From Butyrivibrio sp. (GTDB lineage: Bacteria > Bacillota > Clostridia > Lachnospirales > Lachnospiraceae): DNA of 64,000 bases. The stretch is from positions 1-64,000 of the forward strand of contig SVFV01000006.1 of assembly GCA_015056655.1 (NCBI GenBank), written 5' to 3'. The position numbers were made by a program, and so were the translations under genes. The notes under the pieces are model-generated. The model ran no database searches. It had not been told where the DNA came from and saw only the letters and a list, made by a program, of their open reading frames with translations. Of this stretch, positions 7,852 to 16,947 are shown in pieces; the first letter of the stretch is position 1, and the number at the start of each line of letters is the position of its first letter.

Positions 7852-8382
7852 ATGAAATTTACTATTATTGGAAAAAACATTGATGTAACACCCGGACTTA
7901 AATCCGCTGTGGAGGAAAAAATCGGCAAGCTCGAAAAATATTTCACGCCGGACACTAATGTGAATGTAACCCTGACAGCGGACAAGGATCGCCACAAGAT
8001 CGAAGTCACAATCCCTGTGAAAGGAAAAATAATAAGATCTGAGCAGGTCAGCAGCGATATGTATGTATCAATCGACCTTGTTGAAGAGATTATAGAAAGG
8101 CAGCTCAAAAAATATAAGAGCAAGCTTGTCAACAAGCACCAGACTGAGATCAGCAATTTCAAAAAAGAATATGTTGAAAATGATAACTATGATGACGAAG
8201 AGATTCGCATTGAACGTGTAAAGAAATTCGACCTCAAGCCAATGTATGTTGAGGATGCAGCAATCCAGATGGAACTTTTAGGACACAGCTTCTTCGTATT
8301 CATTAACGCAGAGACCGATCAGCCCAATGTTGTATATAAGAGAAAGGGCGGCACATACGGTTTGATCGAACCTGAAGCATAA
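7852..8382 (+). CDS. hpf: Ribosome hibernation promoting factor, long form
   Basis: 176 residues. The N-terminal S30AE domain (MKFTIIGKNIDVTPGLKSAVEEKIGKLEKYF onwards, about 1-95) binds the 30S decoding region. A charged linker follows, then the S30AE C-terminal domain (about 118-176: KPMYVEDAAIQMELLGHSFFVFINAET) that dimerises 70S ribosomes into 100S particles. The length and two domains match the long HPF of Firmicutes. RBS AAAGGGG lies 9 bases before the ATG. It is monocistronic, with its own promoter and a strong terminator shared with the convergent NlpC/P60 gene. (The 31-residue N-terminus is described by position only: residues 1-31.). Confidence 0.93.
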   Translation: MKFTIIGKNIDVTPGLKSAVEEKIGKLEKYFTPDTNVNVTLTADKDRHKIEVTIPVKGKIIRSEQVSSDMYVSIDLVEEIIERQLKKYKSKLVNKHQTEISNFKKEYVENDNYDDEEIRIERVKKFDLKPMYVEDAAIQMELLGHSFFVFINAETDQPNVVYKRKGGTYGLIEPEA

Positions 8383-8416
8383 AAAAATCGGAAGGCTTTC
8401 GCCTTCCGATTTTTTT
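8383..8416. terminator. Bidirectional terminator between hpf and the P60 gene
   Basis: A-run, then TCGGAAGGC / GCCTTCCGA with a short TTTC loop, then seven T. The arms are perfect and the flanks suit both directions. It ends hpf on the plus strand and the NlpC/P60 gene on the minus strand. Confidence 0.9.
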
Positions 8417-8426
8417 ATGCATATTT

Positions 8427-9722
8427 TTAGAAAATACGACGAACTGCTAATACTGTTCTGTAGCTTGCATCAGAAATCTTAATACCTGTAGCAGCTGTAG
8501 ATGCGTGTACGATCTGGCCACCACCAATGTAGATTCCTACGTGACCTGAGTAACATACGATGTCACCAGGCTGTGCATTTGCAAGTCCATCAACTGCGGC
8601 ACCAACGCTTCTGTCAGCACCAGAAGAATGAGGCAGGCTAACACCGAAGTTAGCATATACGCTCATTACGAAACCAGAGCAGTCTGTTCCGTTTGTAAGA
8701 GAAGATCCACCATATACATAAGGATTTCCTACAAACTGCTGAGCAAATGAAGCAACTGCAGATCCGATTGAGCTGGACTGTGTTGTGTAGCTTCCTGCTG
8801 AATTGTAGCTCTTAGATCCTGAAGAACTTGTTGAGTTCTTAGTTCCCTTCTTAGCAGAAGCAAGAGCTGCAAGACGAGCCTCCTCTTCCTTCTTAAGACG
8901 AGCTTCTTCCTCAGCCTTGGACTCAGCCTTAACAAACTCTGTTGAAAGCTCTACGTAATCACGAGAAACGTATCCGTCACCTTCCTCGATACTAACCTTA
9001 ACCCAATCATCAAGCTCTTCTGTTACAACGAGCTCATCCTCGATGGGTACAAGTCCGAGTACTTCATCATCTGTGCTAGGGCCACTTCTTACTTTAAGTG
9101 TTGTTGTTGTAACTGTAGCGATACGCTTACCAACTTCCTTAGCAAGTTCTACAGCTGCATCACCTGTAACACAATACTCAGCCTTAACATATCCTTCAAC
9201 GGATCCGGATTTAATCTTGTACCATCCGTCTACTTCCTCTTCAAATGTACCTACAGAATCATCATAGAGCTTACCGATGATCTCACCATCATCTTCACTC
9301 GGGTTATCACGTACATTTACATAATCATTAACCTGAGCAATTACGAGAGTCTTGAAAAGCTCTTCTTCCTTCTCTTCATCAGTCATCTGAGCCTCTGTCT
9401 CGGCATTAGCCTCATCATACTCAGCGATTGTAATATTAGCACCTGTTGCCTTCTGAATATCATTAAGAATATTCTGCTGCAACATAGATGCAAGCGGTGT
9501 AGTCTCTGTAATATCTGAATTCTCAGCTAAATCAGTGTCTGCGCTATCACTTGCAAGATTAGAAAGTGATACAGAATCAGAAGTAAGTGCATAACTGATT
9601 CCTGCGGAAGGTAAAACGGATGTTACCTTAGATGATGAAGCTGATACATCAATACCATTTACTCCTATAGTCACCGCAGCTGCTACCCCCATAGCTACAA
9701 GCTGCTTCCCAGTTATTCGCAA
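8427..9722 (-). CDS. Secreted NlpC/P60 peptidoglycan hydrolase with two SH3b domains
   Basis: 431 residues from a TTG start at 9722, chosen because GGAGG lies six bases before it. A signal peptide (about 1-29, ending VSASS) leads to a Ser/Asp-rich region. Two bacterial SH3 domains follow (about 145-190, YVNVRDNPSEDDGEIIG; about 208-260, LKVRSGPSTDDEVLG), then a charged coiled segment (EEEARLKKEEEARL) and a Ser-rich linker. The catalytic domain covers about 320-431: cysteine in DCSGFVMS, histidine in GHVGIYIG, and a third polar site in IVHAST. It cleaves cell-wall stem peptides, typically gamma-D-Glu to diamino acid bonds. Confidence 0.92.
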   Translation of the reverse strand: MRITGKQLVAMGVAAAVTIGVNGIDVSASSSKVTSVLPSAGISYALTSDSVSLSNLASDSADTDLAENSDITETTPLASMLQQNILNDIQKATGANITIAEYDEANAETEAQMTDEEKEEELFKTLVIAQVNDYVNVRDNPSEDDGEIIGKLYDDSVGTFEEEVDGWYKIKSGSVEGYVKAEYCVTGDAAVELAKEVGKRIATVTTTTLKVRSGPSTDDEVLGLVPIEDELVVTEELDDWVKVSIEEGDGYVSRDYVELSTEFVKAESKAEEEARLKKEEEARLAALASAKKGTKNSTSSSGSKSYNSAGSYTTQSSSIGSAVASFAQQFVGNPYVYGGSSLTNGTDCSGFVMSVYANFGVSLPHSSGADRSVGAAVDGLANAQPGDIVCYSGHVGIYIGGGQIVHASTAATGIKISDASYRTVLAVRRIF

Positions 9723-9877
9723 AATAAACCTCCAAACAATTGTTACGATTTTGTTACATCTTTTAACAATATACCTCGAATACTGTTTTTTGTCAACCTT
9801 AGAGCATTTTTGAAAGCCAAATTGAGCCCAGTTTTTAAGCCATTTTTGTCATTTTTGTATATTATTACATCAAATTA

Positions 9878-9909
9878 CAAGCCAGTATCCATGCGGATAC
9901 TGGCTTGTT
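9878..9909. terminator. Hairpin terminator downstream of trxB
   Basis: CAAGCCAGTATCC (9878-9890) pairs perfectly with GGATACTGGCTTG (9895-9907) around a 4-base loop. The T-run is better on the plus strand (GTTTCTG) than on the minus strand, but position shows it ends trxB. The rest of the spacer before the P60 gene is AT-rich with nothing clear. Confidence 0.65.
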
Positions 9910-9956
9910 TCTGAATGGTTTCTTCAAAAATTTGTGAATTTTTTGCAAATTTTTCA

Positions 9957-10892
9957 TTACGACTTTCCAACAAGGAAATCCTGTACGGCTGTAACAGCAT
10001 TAGCTCCATCAGCTACAGCAGTAACAATCTGGCGAAGTCTCTTCTTTCTGGAGTCACCAGCTACGAATATACCTGGTGTTGAAGTTGCTCCATCCTCACC
10101 AGCGATGATATATCCGTTATCATCCATATCAGCAATTCCTGTAAATGCCTCTGTAAGTGGATGAATACCGATTGCAACAAAAAGAGCATCAGTATCTACG
10201 TCCTTTGTTTCACCTGTTTTAACATTTTTTACAGTTACAGCTGAAACCTTATTGTCACCCTTGACCTCTTCTACAACGCTATCCCAGATTACTTCTACAT
10301 TCTCAAGTGAAAGAAGCTCTTCCTGAAGGATTTTTGCTGCTCTAAGCTCATCTCTTCTATGAACAAGGTAAACCTTGCTGCAGCCTCTTGCGAGGAAAAT
10401 TGCATCTTCAACTGCGACATCTCCGCCACCGTTTACTACCGCTACCTTACTTCTAAAGAATGCACCGTCGCAGGTTGCGCAATATGATACGCCCTTTCCA
10501 GTGAACTCCTCTTCGCCTTTGATTCCAAGCTTGTTGTGAGATGCTCCTGTTGCAAGGATAACTGTCTTTGCCTCATGCTCGCCCTGATCTGTAACAACCT
10601 TGTAAACAGGTGCCTTTGTGTCGCTTCCTTCACTAACCTTTTCTATAGAAGTAACAGTTCCCTCAGCAAACTTAGCACCGAGCTTATCTGCGTGTTCACG
10701 GAACTTCATTCCCATATCGAAGCCGTTAATTCCAGGAAGGCCAAGATAATTGTCAACCTCGTAGGTTATAAGAATCTGACCTCCACTAACGGGGTCTTTT
10801 TCTATAACAAGTGTGTCGAGTCCTGCTCTCATTGCATATACTGCTGCAGAAAGACCTGCAGGGCCTGAACCAACTATAATAAGATCATGCAT
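9957..10892 (-). CDS. trxB: Thioredoxin-disulfide reductase
   Basis: 311 residues. FAD motif GSGPAGLSAAVYAMRAG (8-24), redox-active cysteines in SYCATCDGAFF (about 135-145), NADPH motif VNGGGDVAVEDA, and the C-terminal FAD segment GIFVAGDSRKKRLRQIVTAVADGA. It transfers electrons from NADPH to thioredoxin in the cytoplasm. The start follows GAGGAGG by seven bases. It stands alone, divergent from the SDR gene. Confidence 0.95.
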   Translation of the reverse strand: MHDLIIVGSGPAGLSAAVYAMRAGLDTLVIEKDPVSGGQILITYEVDNYLGLPGINGFDMGMKFREHADKLGAKFAEGTVTSIEKVSEGSDTKAPVYKVVTDQGEHEAKTVILATGASHNKLGIKGEEEFTGKGVSYCATCDGAFFRSKVAVVNGGGDVAVEDAIFLARGCSKVYLVHRRDELRAAKILQEELLSLENVEVIWDSVVEEVKGDNKVSAVTVKNVKTGETKDVDTDALFVAIGIHPLTEAFTGIADMDDNGYIIAGEDGATSTPGIFVAGDSRKKRLRQIVTAVADGANAVTAVQDFLVGKS

Positions 10893-11060
10893 ATTGATAC
10901 CTCCTCATATATTGTTTAATATTGGATTGCGTACAATTTATTGTAAATTCATAATATATCTTTTCTTCAAAAATGTAAAGTGTTTTTTTGTGTTATCATT
11001 AAAATGTCTTATAAATCCTGTAAGACTACTTATTACAATTATAATTCGGAGGTTATAAAA

Positions 11061-11810
11061 ATGTCCTCAAATAATAAGAAGCCTGTTCTTATAACCGGAG
11101 CATCCAGGGGAATCGGAGCTGCTATAGCAGAAGCCTTTGCAAAGGAAGGCTATCCTTTATATCTTTGCTGCAAGAACAGTTTTGATAAGCTGGAAGCTTT
11201 AAGTACAGAACTTTCTAATAAGTACAGCATATCATGTACAGCATTTTCATGCGATGTTGGAAACGAAAAAGATGTTATAGAAATATTCGATAAAATGAAG
11301 TGCTCTCACATCGGCGTTCCTACAATAATTATTAATAACGCAGGAGTTGCTCACTATGGTCTTATTACAGATATGACTTCTGAAGAGTGGAGAAGTCTTA
11401 TGTCCGTAAACCTGGACTCCCTCTTTTATGTATGTAAAAATGCTGTTCCTTTCATGCTCCAGAACGGAGGAGGAAGAATTCTTAATATATCTTCTGTCTG
11501 GGGAAATGTCGGTGCTTCCTGTGAAGTTGCCTACTCTGCTTCAAAAGGCGGTGTTAACTCATTTACCAAGGCCCTAGCAAAAGAACTAGCTCCAAGCCAT
11601 ATTCCGGTAAATGCAATCGCCTGCGGAATGGTCAATACCGAAATGAATTCCTCGCATCTATCTGAGGATGAGATAAATGAAATAGCTGCAGACATCCCCG
11701 CAGACAGAATCTGTGAGCCATGGGAAGTCGCAGCCCTTGCCTTAAAACTCATTGATGCTCCTGATTATCTGACAGGTCAGATAATCACTATGGATGGCGG
11801 ATGGATATAA
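11061..11810 (+). CDS. FabG-like short-chain dehydrogenase/reductase
   Basis: 249 residues from the ATG at 11061, which follows CGGAGG; longer in-frame starts lack a site and would add an atypical extension. Classical SDR signatures: TGASRGIGAAIA cofactor loop, NNAGVAHYG, the catalytic Ser in ILNISSVWG and the YSASK tyrosine/lysine pair (AYSASKGG). The C-terminal DYLTGQIITMDGGW is typical of 3-oxoacyl-ACP reductase FabG. It stands apart from fatty-acid genes, so the substrate (3-oxoacyl-ACP, acetoacetyl-CoA or another keto compound) is open. Confidence 0.85.
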   Translation: MSSNNKKPVLITGASRGIGAAIAEAFAKEGYPLYLCCKNSFDKLEALSTELSNKYSISCTAFSCDVGNEKDVIEIFDKMKCSHIGVPTIIINNAGVAHYGLITDMTSEEWRSLMSVNLDSLFYVCKNAVPFMLQNGGGRILNISSVWGNVGASCEVAYSASKGGVNSFTKALAKELAPSHIPVNAIACGMVNTEMNSSHLSEDEINEIAADIPADRICEPWEVAALALKLIDAPDYLTGQIITMDGGWI

Positions 11811-11943
11811 AAAAGCATGTTGCTCGCAACATGCTCGCGCCGAGCGCGGTTGCATTTATGCAACATATACCTTACGCGCGAGTGCGCATCCATAGCGGAG
11901 CGTTTTTTGTTTAATAGGAAATTCGGAGTAATTTCCTATTAAA
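11811..11943 (+). other. String of hairpins in the 3' region of the SDR gene
   Basis: Directly after the SDR stop come GCATGTTGC-TC-GCAACATGC, CGCGC-CGA-GCGCG, GTTGCAT-TT-ATGCAAC, GCGC-GAGT-GCGC and, at 11911-11942, TTAATAGGAAATT/AATTTCCTATTAA. An alternative fold joins CTCGCGC with GCGCGAG. This is more structure than a terminator needs, and a separate terminator follows. It could be a further intergenic RNA-like element, but I find no second copy here. Confidence 0.5.
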
Positions 11944-11988
11944 TAAAAAAACTTCCCACATATTCAGATGATATGTGGGAAGTTTTTT
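11944..11988. terminator. Bidirectional terminator between SDR gene and lgt
   Basis: AAAAAA then ACTTCCCACATAT (11951-11963) pairing with ATATGTGGGAAGT (11971-11983), then TTTTTT. Fits both the plus-strand SDR gene and the minus-strand lgt, whose stop codon lies within the T-run flank. Confidence 0.9.
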
Positions 11989-12745
11989 AATTTTCTTCTT
12001 TATTCAGTTTCGGTGCCATCTTAAACAACACTAGTCCAATTGCCACCATCACCATTGATATGATCTGAGAGGTTGAGAAAATACCAACATTTCCTCTGTA
12101 ATCTCCTCTGAAAAACTCGATGATAAATCTTCCTATTCCATAAAGGATAAGGTACATAGCTGAAGTTCTACCAGTTACAGTAGACTTCTGTGAATACTTA
12201 ATAAGAATAAATCCAATAATAAAGTCTCCCGCTGATGAAATCAGCTGTGTAGGAATAAGCGGAACTCCGTTAGGTGCAAAATCTGAATGTGTAAACACCA
12301 CATGTATAGGGCAGCTTGTCTCCGCTCCATAGCAGCATCCTGCGCAAAAGCATCCGATTCGGCCAAAGCCCTGTGCTATAGCTACAGCTGGCATTACTGT
12401 GTCAAAGTATGGTCCAAACTTTTCCTTGCGGAATTTAGTTACATAAACCATAGCTGTAAGAATTCCACCAATTATTCCACCATAAACCACATAACCATTT
12501 CTGAAGTCCCACAGTATCGAAGGATTCTTTATGATGTCAGGTATCTCTACTATATAAAACAGAAGCCTGCATCCAAGCAGGCCTCCTATGATAGCACAAT
12601 AAAAAATACCGTAAATTGTATCTTCAGATAAGCCTCTCTTTTTCCCCCTTTTTAGCACAATCATCAGTGCTGTAAGAAAACCAATAGCAATCATCAGTCC
12701 GTACATGTGAAATGTTATCGGACCAACATGAATATCATTAAACAT
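11987..12745 (-). CDS. lgt: Prolipoprotein diacylglyceryl transferase
   Basis: 252 residues with about seven membrane segments. It attaches diacylglycerol to the lipobox cysteine of prolipoproteins at the membrane; the window itself encodes at least two clients (24103 and 36553 genes). The family signature is present as GFGRIGCFCAGCCYGAETSCPIHV, the cysteine-rich Firmicutes variant of the GRIGN loop (given here by key residues). YGGIIGG and the start GPITFHMYGLMIAIGF are also typical. It lies 13 bp after the CheY-like gene, and the three genes back to 14019 may be co-transcribed. Confidence 0.93.
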   Translation of the reverse strand: MFNDIHVGPITFHMYGLMIAIGFLTALMIVLKRGKKRGLSEDTIYGIFYCAIIGGLLGCRLLFYIVEIPDIIKNPSILWDFRNGYVVYGGIIGGILTAMVYVTKFRKEKFGPYFDTVMPAVAIAQGFGRIGCFCAGCCYGAETSCPIHVVFTHSDFAPNGVPLIPTQLISSAGDFIIGFILIKYSQKSTVTGRTSAMYLILYGIGRFIIEFFRGDYRGNVGIFSTSQIISMVMVAIGLVLFKMAPKLNKEEN

Positions 12746-12758
12746 AAATCCCCATTTC

Positions 12759-13121
12759 TTACTTAGCTAGTACTTTTTCTATGGCAGCGATAACCTTATT
12801 CTCATCAAGGGGCTTTGTTACAAACTCCGCCGCTCCGTTCTCTACTGCCTGTTTCAGTTTTTCGTTCTGTCCGGCAGCTGTTATCATAACCACCCTCGCA
12901 TTAGGGTCTGCCTTGTGAATAAGTTTCAATCCTTCAATGCCGTCCATAACAGGCATTGTAATATCCATTGTGACAATGTCCGGCTGTAGCTTTATGTAGC
13001 TGTCAAAGCCTTCCTGTCCATTTGTGGCTTCGCCTATTATAACATGGCCATGTCTTTCAAGCATATCCTTTAAAACTCTGCGTGAAGTTCTAGAATCATC
13101 TACCATCAAAATCTTTGCCAT
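12759..13121 (-). CDS. CheY-like single-domain response regulator
   Basis: 120 residues, receiver domain only. Acidic pocket MVDDSR (7-11), phospho-acceptor aspartate in IVTMDITMPVMDG (about 54), TAAG threonine and lysine in FVTKPLD (about 103). No output domain, so it signals by protein contact, as CheY does at the flagellar switch. The next upstream gene encodes a CheX/CheC-like protein, a likely partner or phosphatase. Start follows GAGGAG. Confidence 0.9.
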   Translation of the reverse strand: MAKILMVDDSRTSRRVLKDMLERHGHVIIGEATNGQEGFDSYIKLQPDIVTMDITMPVMDGIEGLKLIHKADPNARVVMITAAGQNEKLKQAVENGAAEFVTKPLDENKVIAAIEKVLAK

Positions 13122-13131
13122 CTTTATCTCC

Positions 13132-14019
13132 TCATTTAACGGTTACATCACTATTAACGGAAACAACAAAATATATTTCTCCGTCGCAGCTCCTTATAGG
13201 TATCACATGTAAATCTTCTCCAAGAAGTCTTGCAAATTTCGTCTGGAATAAAGGCGGATCAAGCTCTATACTCTGTCCCTTTTTACTCTTATCAGTTGCA
13301 TAGAGACCATCTATACAATTTATAAGCTCGCACATTGCATCAAGGGCATCCTCCCTGGTCTCAATGAACTCCTCCTTTGTATAGCTTTTTGCTATACGCT
13401 GAAGATCTGCATCATTTCCAAGAAGAGCTATGGTTGCCTTCACATCACCGCTAAAGGTCTGATAACTTAAGCATTCATCAGAAATATCCTTTGTAGTATA
13501 TGACCGTCCAATGGCCACATGTGTATCTACAAGTCTGTAGAAATTCTTAATTCCATAAGTAAACAGTGCTACATATTCTTCATCTGTAGTATCCAGGAAA
13601 AGAGGAATCATCTGATTCAAATCCCCTCGCTTAAGAGACTCCATAGCGGAATCATCAAAGTTCATTTCCTTCTGGTACTCATTAATAGAATTATTGAGTT
13701 CTTCAAGTGACATAAATCCACGTTCAACAATGGCGGAAGTAAAGGTTAAGAACTCGTCCTCCTGAAGTGAAAGAAGTCTTCCTACCTGAATATTTGAAAG
13801 GTAGCCTCTCTCCACTGCCAAATCACCAAAACGTTTATCCATCATCGCCTGAAGTGCATTTATCTCTTCCGCCTGAGCTACAGTCATAAGCTTCTCAGTG
13901 ACCGCAATAACACCGAGTTTAGCTCTCTTTGACTCCTGTACCTGATAGGCCTGAGCCAATTGTGCGTCAGAGAGTTTTCCTTTTTCAAGCAGATATCTTC
14001 CAAAGATTCGATCAAACAT
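13132..14019 (-). CDS. CheX/CheC-like domain protein paired with the CheY-like regulator
   Basis: 295 residues. The N-terminal half (about 1-125) has repeated helical units of the type FGRYLLEKGKLSDAQLAQA and RFGDLAVERGYLSNIQVGRLL, resembling the N-terminal domain of type II/IV secretion ATPases (MshEN-like). The C-terminal half (about 150-295) with FSGDVKATIALLG and EDALDAMCELINCIDG resembles the CheX/CheC phosphatase fold, where the E-x-x-N pattern is catalytic; here it appears as DAMCELINC. It is 10 bp from the receiver gene, so it may dephosphorylate that partner. Fold assignments are by eye. Confidence 0.65.
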   Translation of the reverse strand: MFDRIFGRYLLEKGKLSDAQLAQAYQVQESKRAKLGVIAVTEKLMTVAQAEEINALQAMMDKRFGDLAVERGYLSNIQVGRLLSLQEDEFLTFTSAIVERGFMSLEELNNSINEYQKEMNFDDSAMESLKRGDLNQMIPLFLDTTDEEYVALFTYGIKNFYRLVDTHVAIGRSYTTKDISDECLSYQTFSGDVKATIALLGNDADLQRIAKSYTKEEFIETREDALDAMCELINCIDGLYATDKSKKGQSIELDPPLFQTKFARLLGEDLHVIPIRSCDGEIYFVVSVNSDVTVK

Positions 14020-14151
14020 AAACCCCCTCCTTGTCTAATCGATTAACCAGGTCCAAACCGCTGTGCGACTATATTAATTCTACTTCATTCCAATATCTAT
14101 AACAAGCAAAATATTGAACACAAAATTACTATTTATCAATAATGCCATGAA

Positions 14152-15573
14152 TTATTCCTCAGGAGCAAACTCAGAAGATGCACTACCTACATTCTCTCCA
14201 CCAGTGAGTTCAAGCTCTTCCTGATTATCCATGGGAAGCTCTGTCATGGGAGCATCATCATCGAGCTCTACCATGCCCTGTCCAGCCTCTTCTGAAGCCT
14301 TGGCTGCAATGCCCTTACCACTCATGGCTGACTGAATAGCTGCCTCTGTCTCAGAGAGCTTTTTCTTAGCGGGCTTTTTGCCAGCTGCTGAAGCTGCCTG
14401 TGCCTGCATAGCTGCTGCCTCGAGCATCATCATTCTCTCTCTGGGAATCATGATTTTCTCACCCTGAGCATTGATGATAATTCCGTCCTTCTCTCCAACA
14501 AATTTAAGAATATCAGAGAAGGTGAATACAGCGCCCTTGAAATCTGTTTTGCCAAACATCTTGGTAAACTCTAATCCATCTGTAAATACAGGAAGAAAAT
14601 GCTTCTCGTTCTTACTCTTGATTTCAGGGAAGCGGATCTTTGTATCTTTTGTAAACTTGTAGCGACCGTCATTTGTAATCTCGACAGGGCCTTCGTGCTG
14701 CATAGGAATAATATATGTAGCAGCCTGAGCAGCCTTAGCCATACGAAGCTCCTTAGCTGCAAGCACTTCCATTCTCTTATCATACTTAACCGGCCATCTG
14801 ACTTCGCCAAGGAAATCAAGCATTGCAAAAACAAGAGCGGGATTCTTAGGTGAATTATCAGTTGCACCGCCCCAGTCACCAGGAGCTGCTACTATTTCTC
14901 CGCGCTTAAAATGTGCACGGTAATAGCCATTATCAACTATGAAATGCTCAACTCCAAGATAGTACAGATAATCAAAGAAGCTTCTTCTGTCCTTCGCTGA
15001 CTCTGCTTCATTATCAGACTTGCAAGGGCGAACAACGAGGCGTCTGTACTGCTTCTCAAATACCTTAACTGCCTGCTCAGCGTATTCCTGACTTGAATAG
15101 ATATTGATATATCCATGATCCAGGAAAGGATAACCTGTTGCAAAGTCATAAAGTACGTAAAGCATCTTTGCATCGCGTACTCTTCCAAGAATTTCATTGT
15201 AAATCTTACGATGGTTCACTTCAAAATTCTGGAAAGGTGCTTCCTTCTGGAAACGCTCCTGAGCAGTTAAAAGGAACAACAACTCCTGAATTGAAAGGAA
15301 TCTGATAGCTTCTGTGCTGATCTCATCCTCATAAAGCATTTCGCCAATCTCAGCCTTGCGTTCATCAGTCAGAGGATCCTCTAAAATCTCATCCTCCTGC
15401 CCTGCTACCCTGACAGGGTTAATTCTTGTAGGAGAAGGCCAGCCTATAGTCTCGTGTTTCTCCTTAAGCTCCCTTATCATTTCAAGCTTTTTGTCATTTT
15501 CAAGCTGCTCCTGCAAGAGAGCCTCTTCTTCAGCTTTCTTCTTTTTACCACCAAAAAAATCAAACAATCCCAT
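14152..15573 (-). CDS. SseB-like domain protein
   Basis: 473 residues. Begins with GLFDFFGGKKKKAEEE and a charged helix, typical of cytoplasmic proteins in this family. A middle domain (about 80-270) has no clear match. Residues about 315-385 (KHFLPVFTDGLEFTKMFG, GAVFTFSDILKF, DGIIINAQGEKIMIPRE) match the SseB domain pattern in which a protein value is bounded by a final residue D-G-I-V-I-N-P-x-G. The C-terminal 90 residues are Ala- then acidic-rich and probably disordered. Function unknown. (Longer motif given in pieces.). Confidence 0.7.
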   Translation of the reverse strand: MGLFDFFGGKKKKAEEEALLQEQLENDKKLEMIRELKEKHETIGWPSPTRINPVRVAGQEDEILEDPLTDERKAEIGEMLYEDEISTEAIRFLSIQELLFLLTAQERFQKEAPFQNFEVNHRKIYNEILGRVRDAKMLYVLYDFATGYPFLDHGYINIYSSQEYAEQAVKVFEKQYRRLVVRPCKSDNEAESAKDRRSFFDYLYYLGVEHFIVDNGYYRAHFKRGEIVAAPGDWGGATDNSPKNPALVFAMLDFLGEVRWPVKYDKRMEVLAAKELRMAKAAQAATYIIPMQHEGPVEITNDGRYKFTKDTKIRFPEIKSKNEKHFLPVFTDGLEFTKMFGKTDFKGAVFTFSDILKFVGEKDGIIINAQGEKIMIPRERMMMLEAAAMQAQAASAAGKKPAKKKLSETEAAIQSAMSGKGIAAKASEEAGQGMVELDDDAPMTELPMDNQEELELTGGENVGSASSEFAPEE

Positions 15574-15651
15574 TTTTGTCTCCGATCAAATTCTTTTACT
15601 TCGAAAGATTATACCATAATTACTTCGCGGGAATCCCCATTCCCACATACC

Positions 15652-16947
15652 TTATCTGACTGCAATATCGGATGAATAGAAGGTCTTAGAAAACTTAATA
15701 AGGTAATCAAGATCTGCCACACCTGCTGTCTCATAAGGTGAGTGCATAGCCAGCTGCGCCATACCAATATCAACTGTAGGTATTGCAACCTGATTGCCTG
15801 AAATATTTCCAAGAGTTGATCCACCAGCTACATCAGATCTGTTTGTAAAGGTCTGATAAGGAACCTTCGCCTTGTCACATACAAGCTTGCATACTGCTGC
15901 TGAAGTAGCATCTGTTGTGTACTTCTGATTTGCATTGTACTTAATAACCACACCCTTATTCATTACAGGGCGGTTCACAGGATCAGCCTTCTCTGTGTAG
16001 TTAGGGTGAATAGCATGCGCATTGTCAGCTGAAACCATGAAGCTCTCAGCAAGAGACATAAGATACTGCTCAGTATTTCTCTTAAAGCCTTCATTGATTC
16101 TAAGAAGTGTATCCTTAAGGAAAGTAGAAGCTGCGCCCTGCTTGGTTGAGCTTCCAACCTCTTCATTATCAAAAACAACATGCATGATTACATTGCTCTT
16201 ATTTTCAGCGCCAAGGAAGCCTTCGAAAGAACCGAAAGCACACTCAAGGTCATCAAGTCTTCCTGCAGAAACATATTCATCCGCAGCACCCCATACTGTG
16301 GGAGCAACTCTGTTGTATAAGAAAAGGTCATGGCTGACGATGTTTTCAACCTTTGTGCCTGCTGCCTCTGCAACAGCCTTCATGAAGCCATCCTTGCTCT
16401 TCTCATCGCCAAAGATCGGAATGAGGTCCTTCTGTGCATTGTACTTGTAGCCATCATTAGCTTCTCTGTTCATGTGAATTGCAAGAGAAGGGATCATAAC
16501 CAGATCCTTATCGATATTTACAAGTCTGCTCTCAGCAGAAATATCATTTTTATTGCCAGTTTTAACAAGAACTCTTCCAGCTACTGAAAGCGGTCTGTCA
16601 AACCAGGGAGCACAGAGCATTCCGCCATACTTCTCAACATTGAGAGTTACGTAAGCGCCTGCTGCCTCCATTTCAGGATTCTCCTTGATCTTGAAAGCGG
16701 GAGAATCACTGTGGCTTGCAATAATGTAAAAGCCTTTGTACTCAGCCTTAGGGAGCTTAAAAGAAATGATTGAGGAATCATTTCGTTTTACAAAATACTT
16801 GCCACCTTTTTTAAGCTCCCATTCTTTATTTTCAAGAAGTTCTGTAAAGCCTTCCTTCTCTAATCTGCTTTTCATAACGTCAACAGCGTGAAATGCTGTA
16901 GGACTCTTTACTATGAAATCTGCTAAGCTTTTGGTTGTTTTATTCAT
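15652..16947 (-). CDS. apeB: M18 family aminopeptidase
   Basis: 431 residues, the normal length of M18 metallopeptidases. Zinc and catalytic elements: ASHSDSPAFKIK (His/Asp), FDNEEVGSSTKQGA (Glu pair), SADNAHAIHPNY and SDVAGGSTLGNISG near the C-terminus, with the metal-binding His in LAMHSPYE. It removes N-terminal residues, often acidic or hydrophobic, from peptides in the cytoplasm. The start codon overlaps the end of the upstream diguanylate cyclase gene by 8 bases, so the two are translationally coupled. Confidence 0.92.
   Translation of the reverse strand: MNKTTKSLADFIVKSPTAFHAVDVMKSRLEKEGFTELLENKEWELKKGGKYFVKRNDSSIISFKLPKAEYKGFYIIASHSDSPAFKIKENPEMEAAGAYVTLNVEKYGGMLCAPWFDRPLSVAGRVLVKTGNKNDISAESRLVNIDKDLVMIPSLAIHMNREANDGYKYNAQKDLIPIFGDEKSKDGFMKAVAEAAGTKVENIVSHDLFLYNRVAPTVWGAADEYVSAGRLDDLECAFGSFEGFLGAENKSNVIMHVVFDNEEVGSSTKQGAASTFLKDTLLRINEGFKRNTEQYLMSLAESFMVSADNAHAIHPNYTEKADPVNRPVMNKGVVIKYNANQKYTTDATSAAVCKLVCDKAKVPYQTFTNRSDVAGGSTLGNISGNQVAIPTVDIGMAQLAMHSPYETAGVADLDYLIKFSKTFYSSDIAVR

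Noticed and set aside
10980..11060. An upstream start for the SDR gene
   Set aside because: The added residues (MFFCVIIKMSYK...) are not SDR-like and only the ATG at 11061 has a GGAGG.
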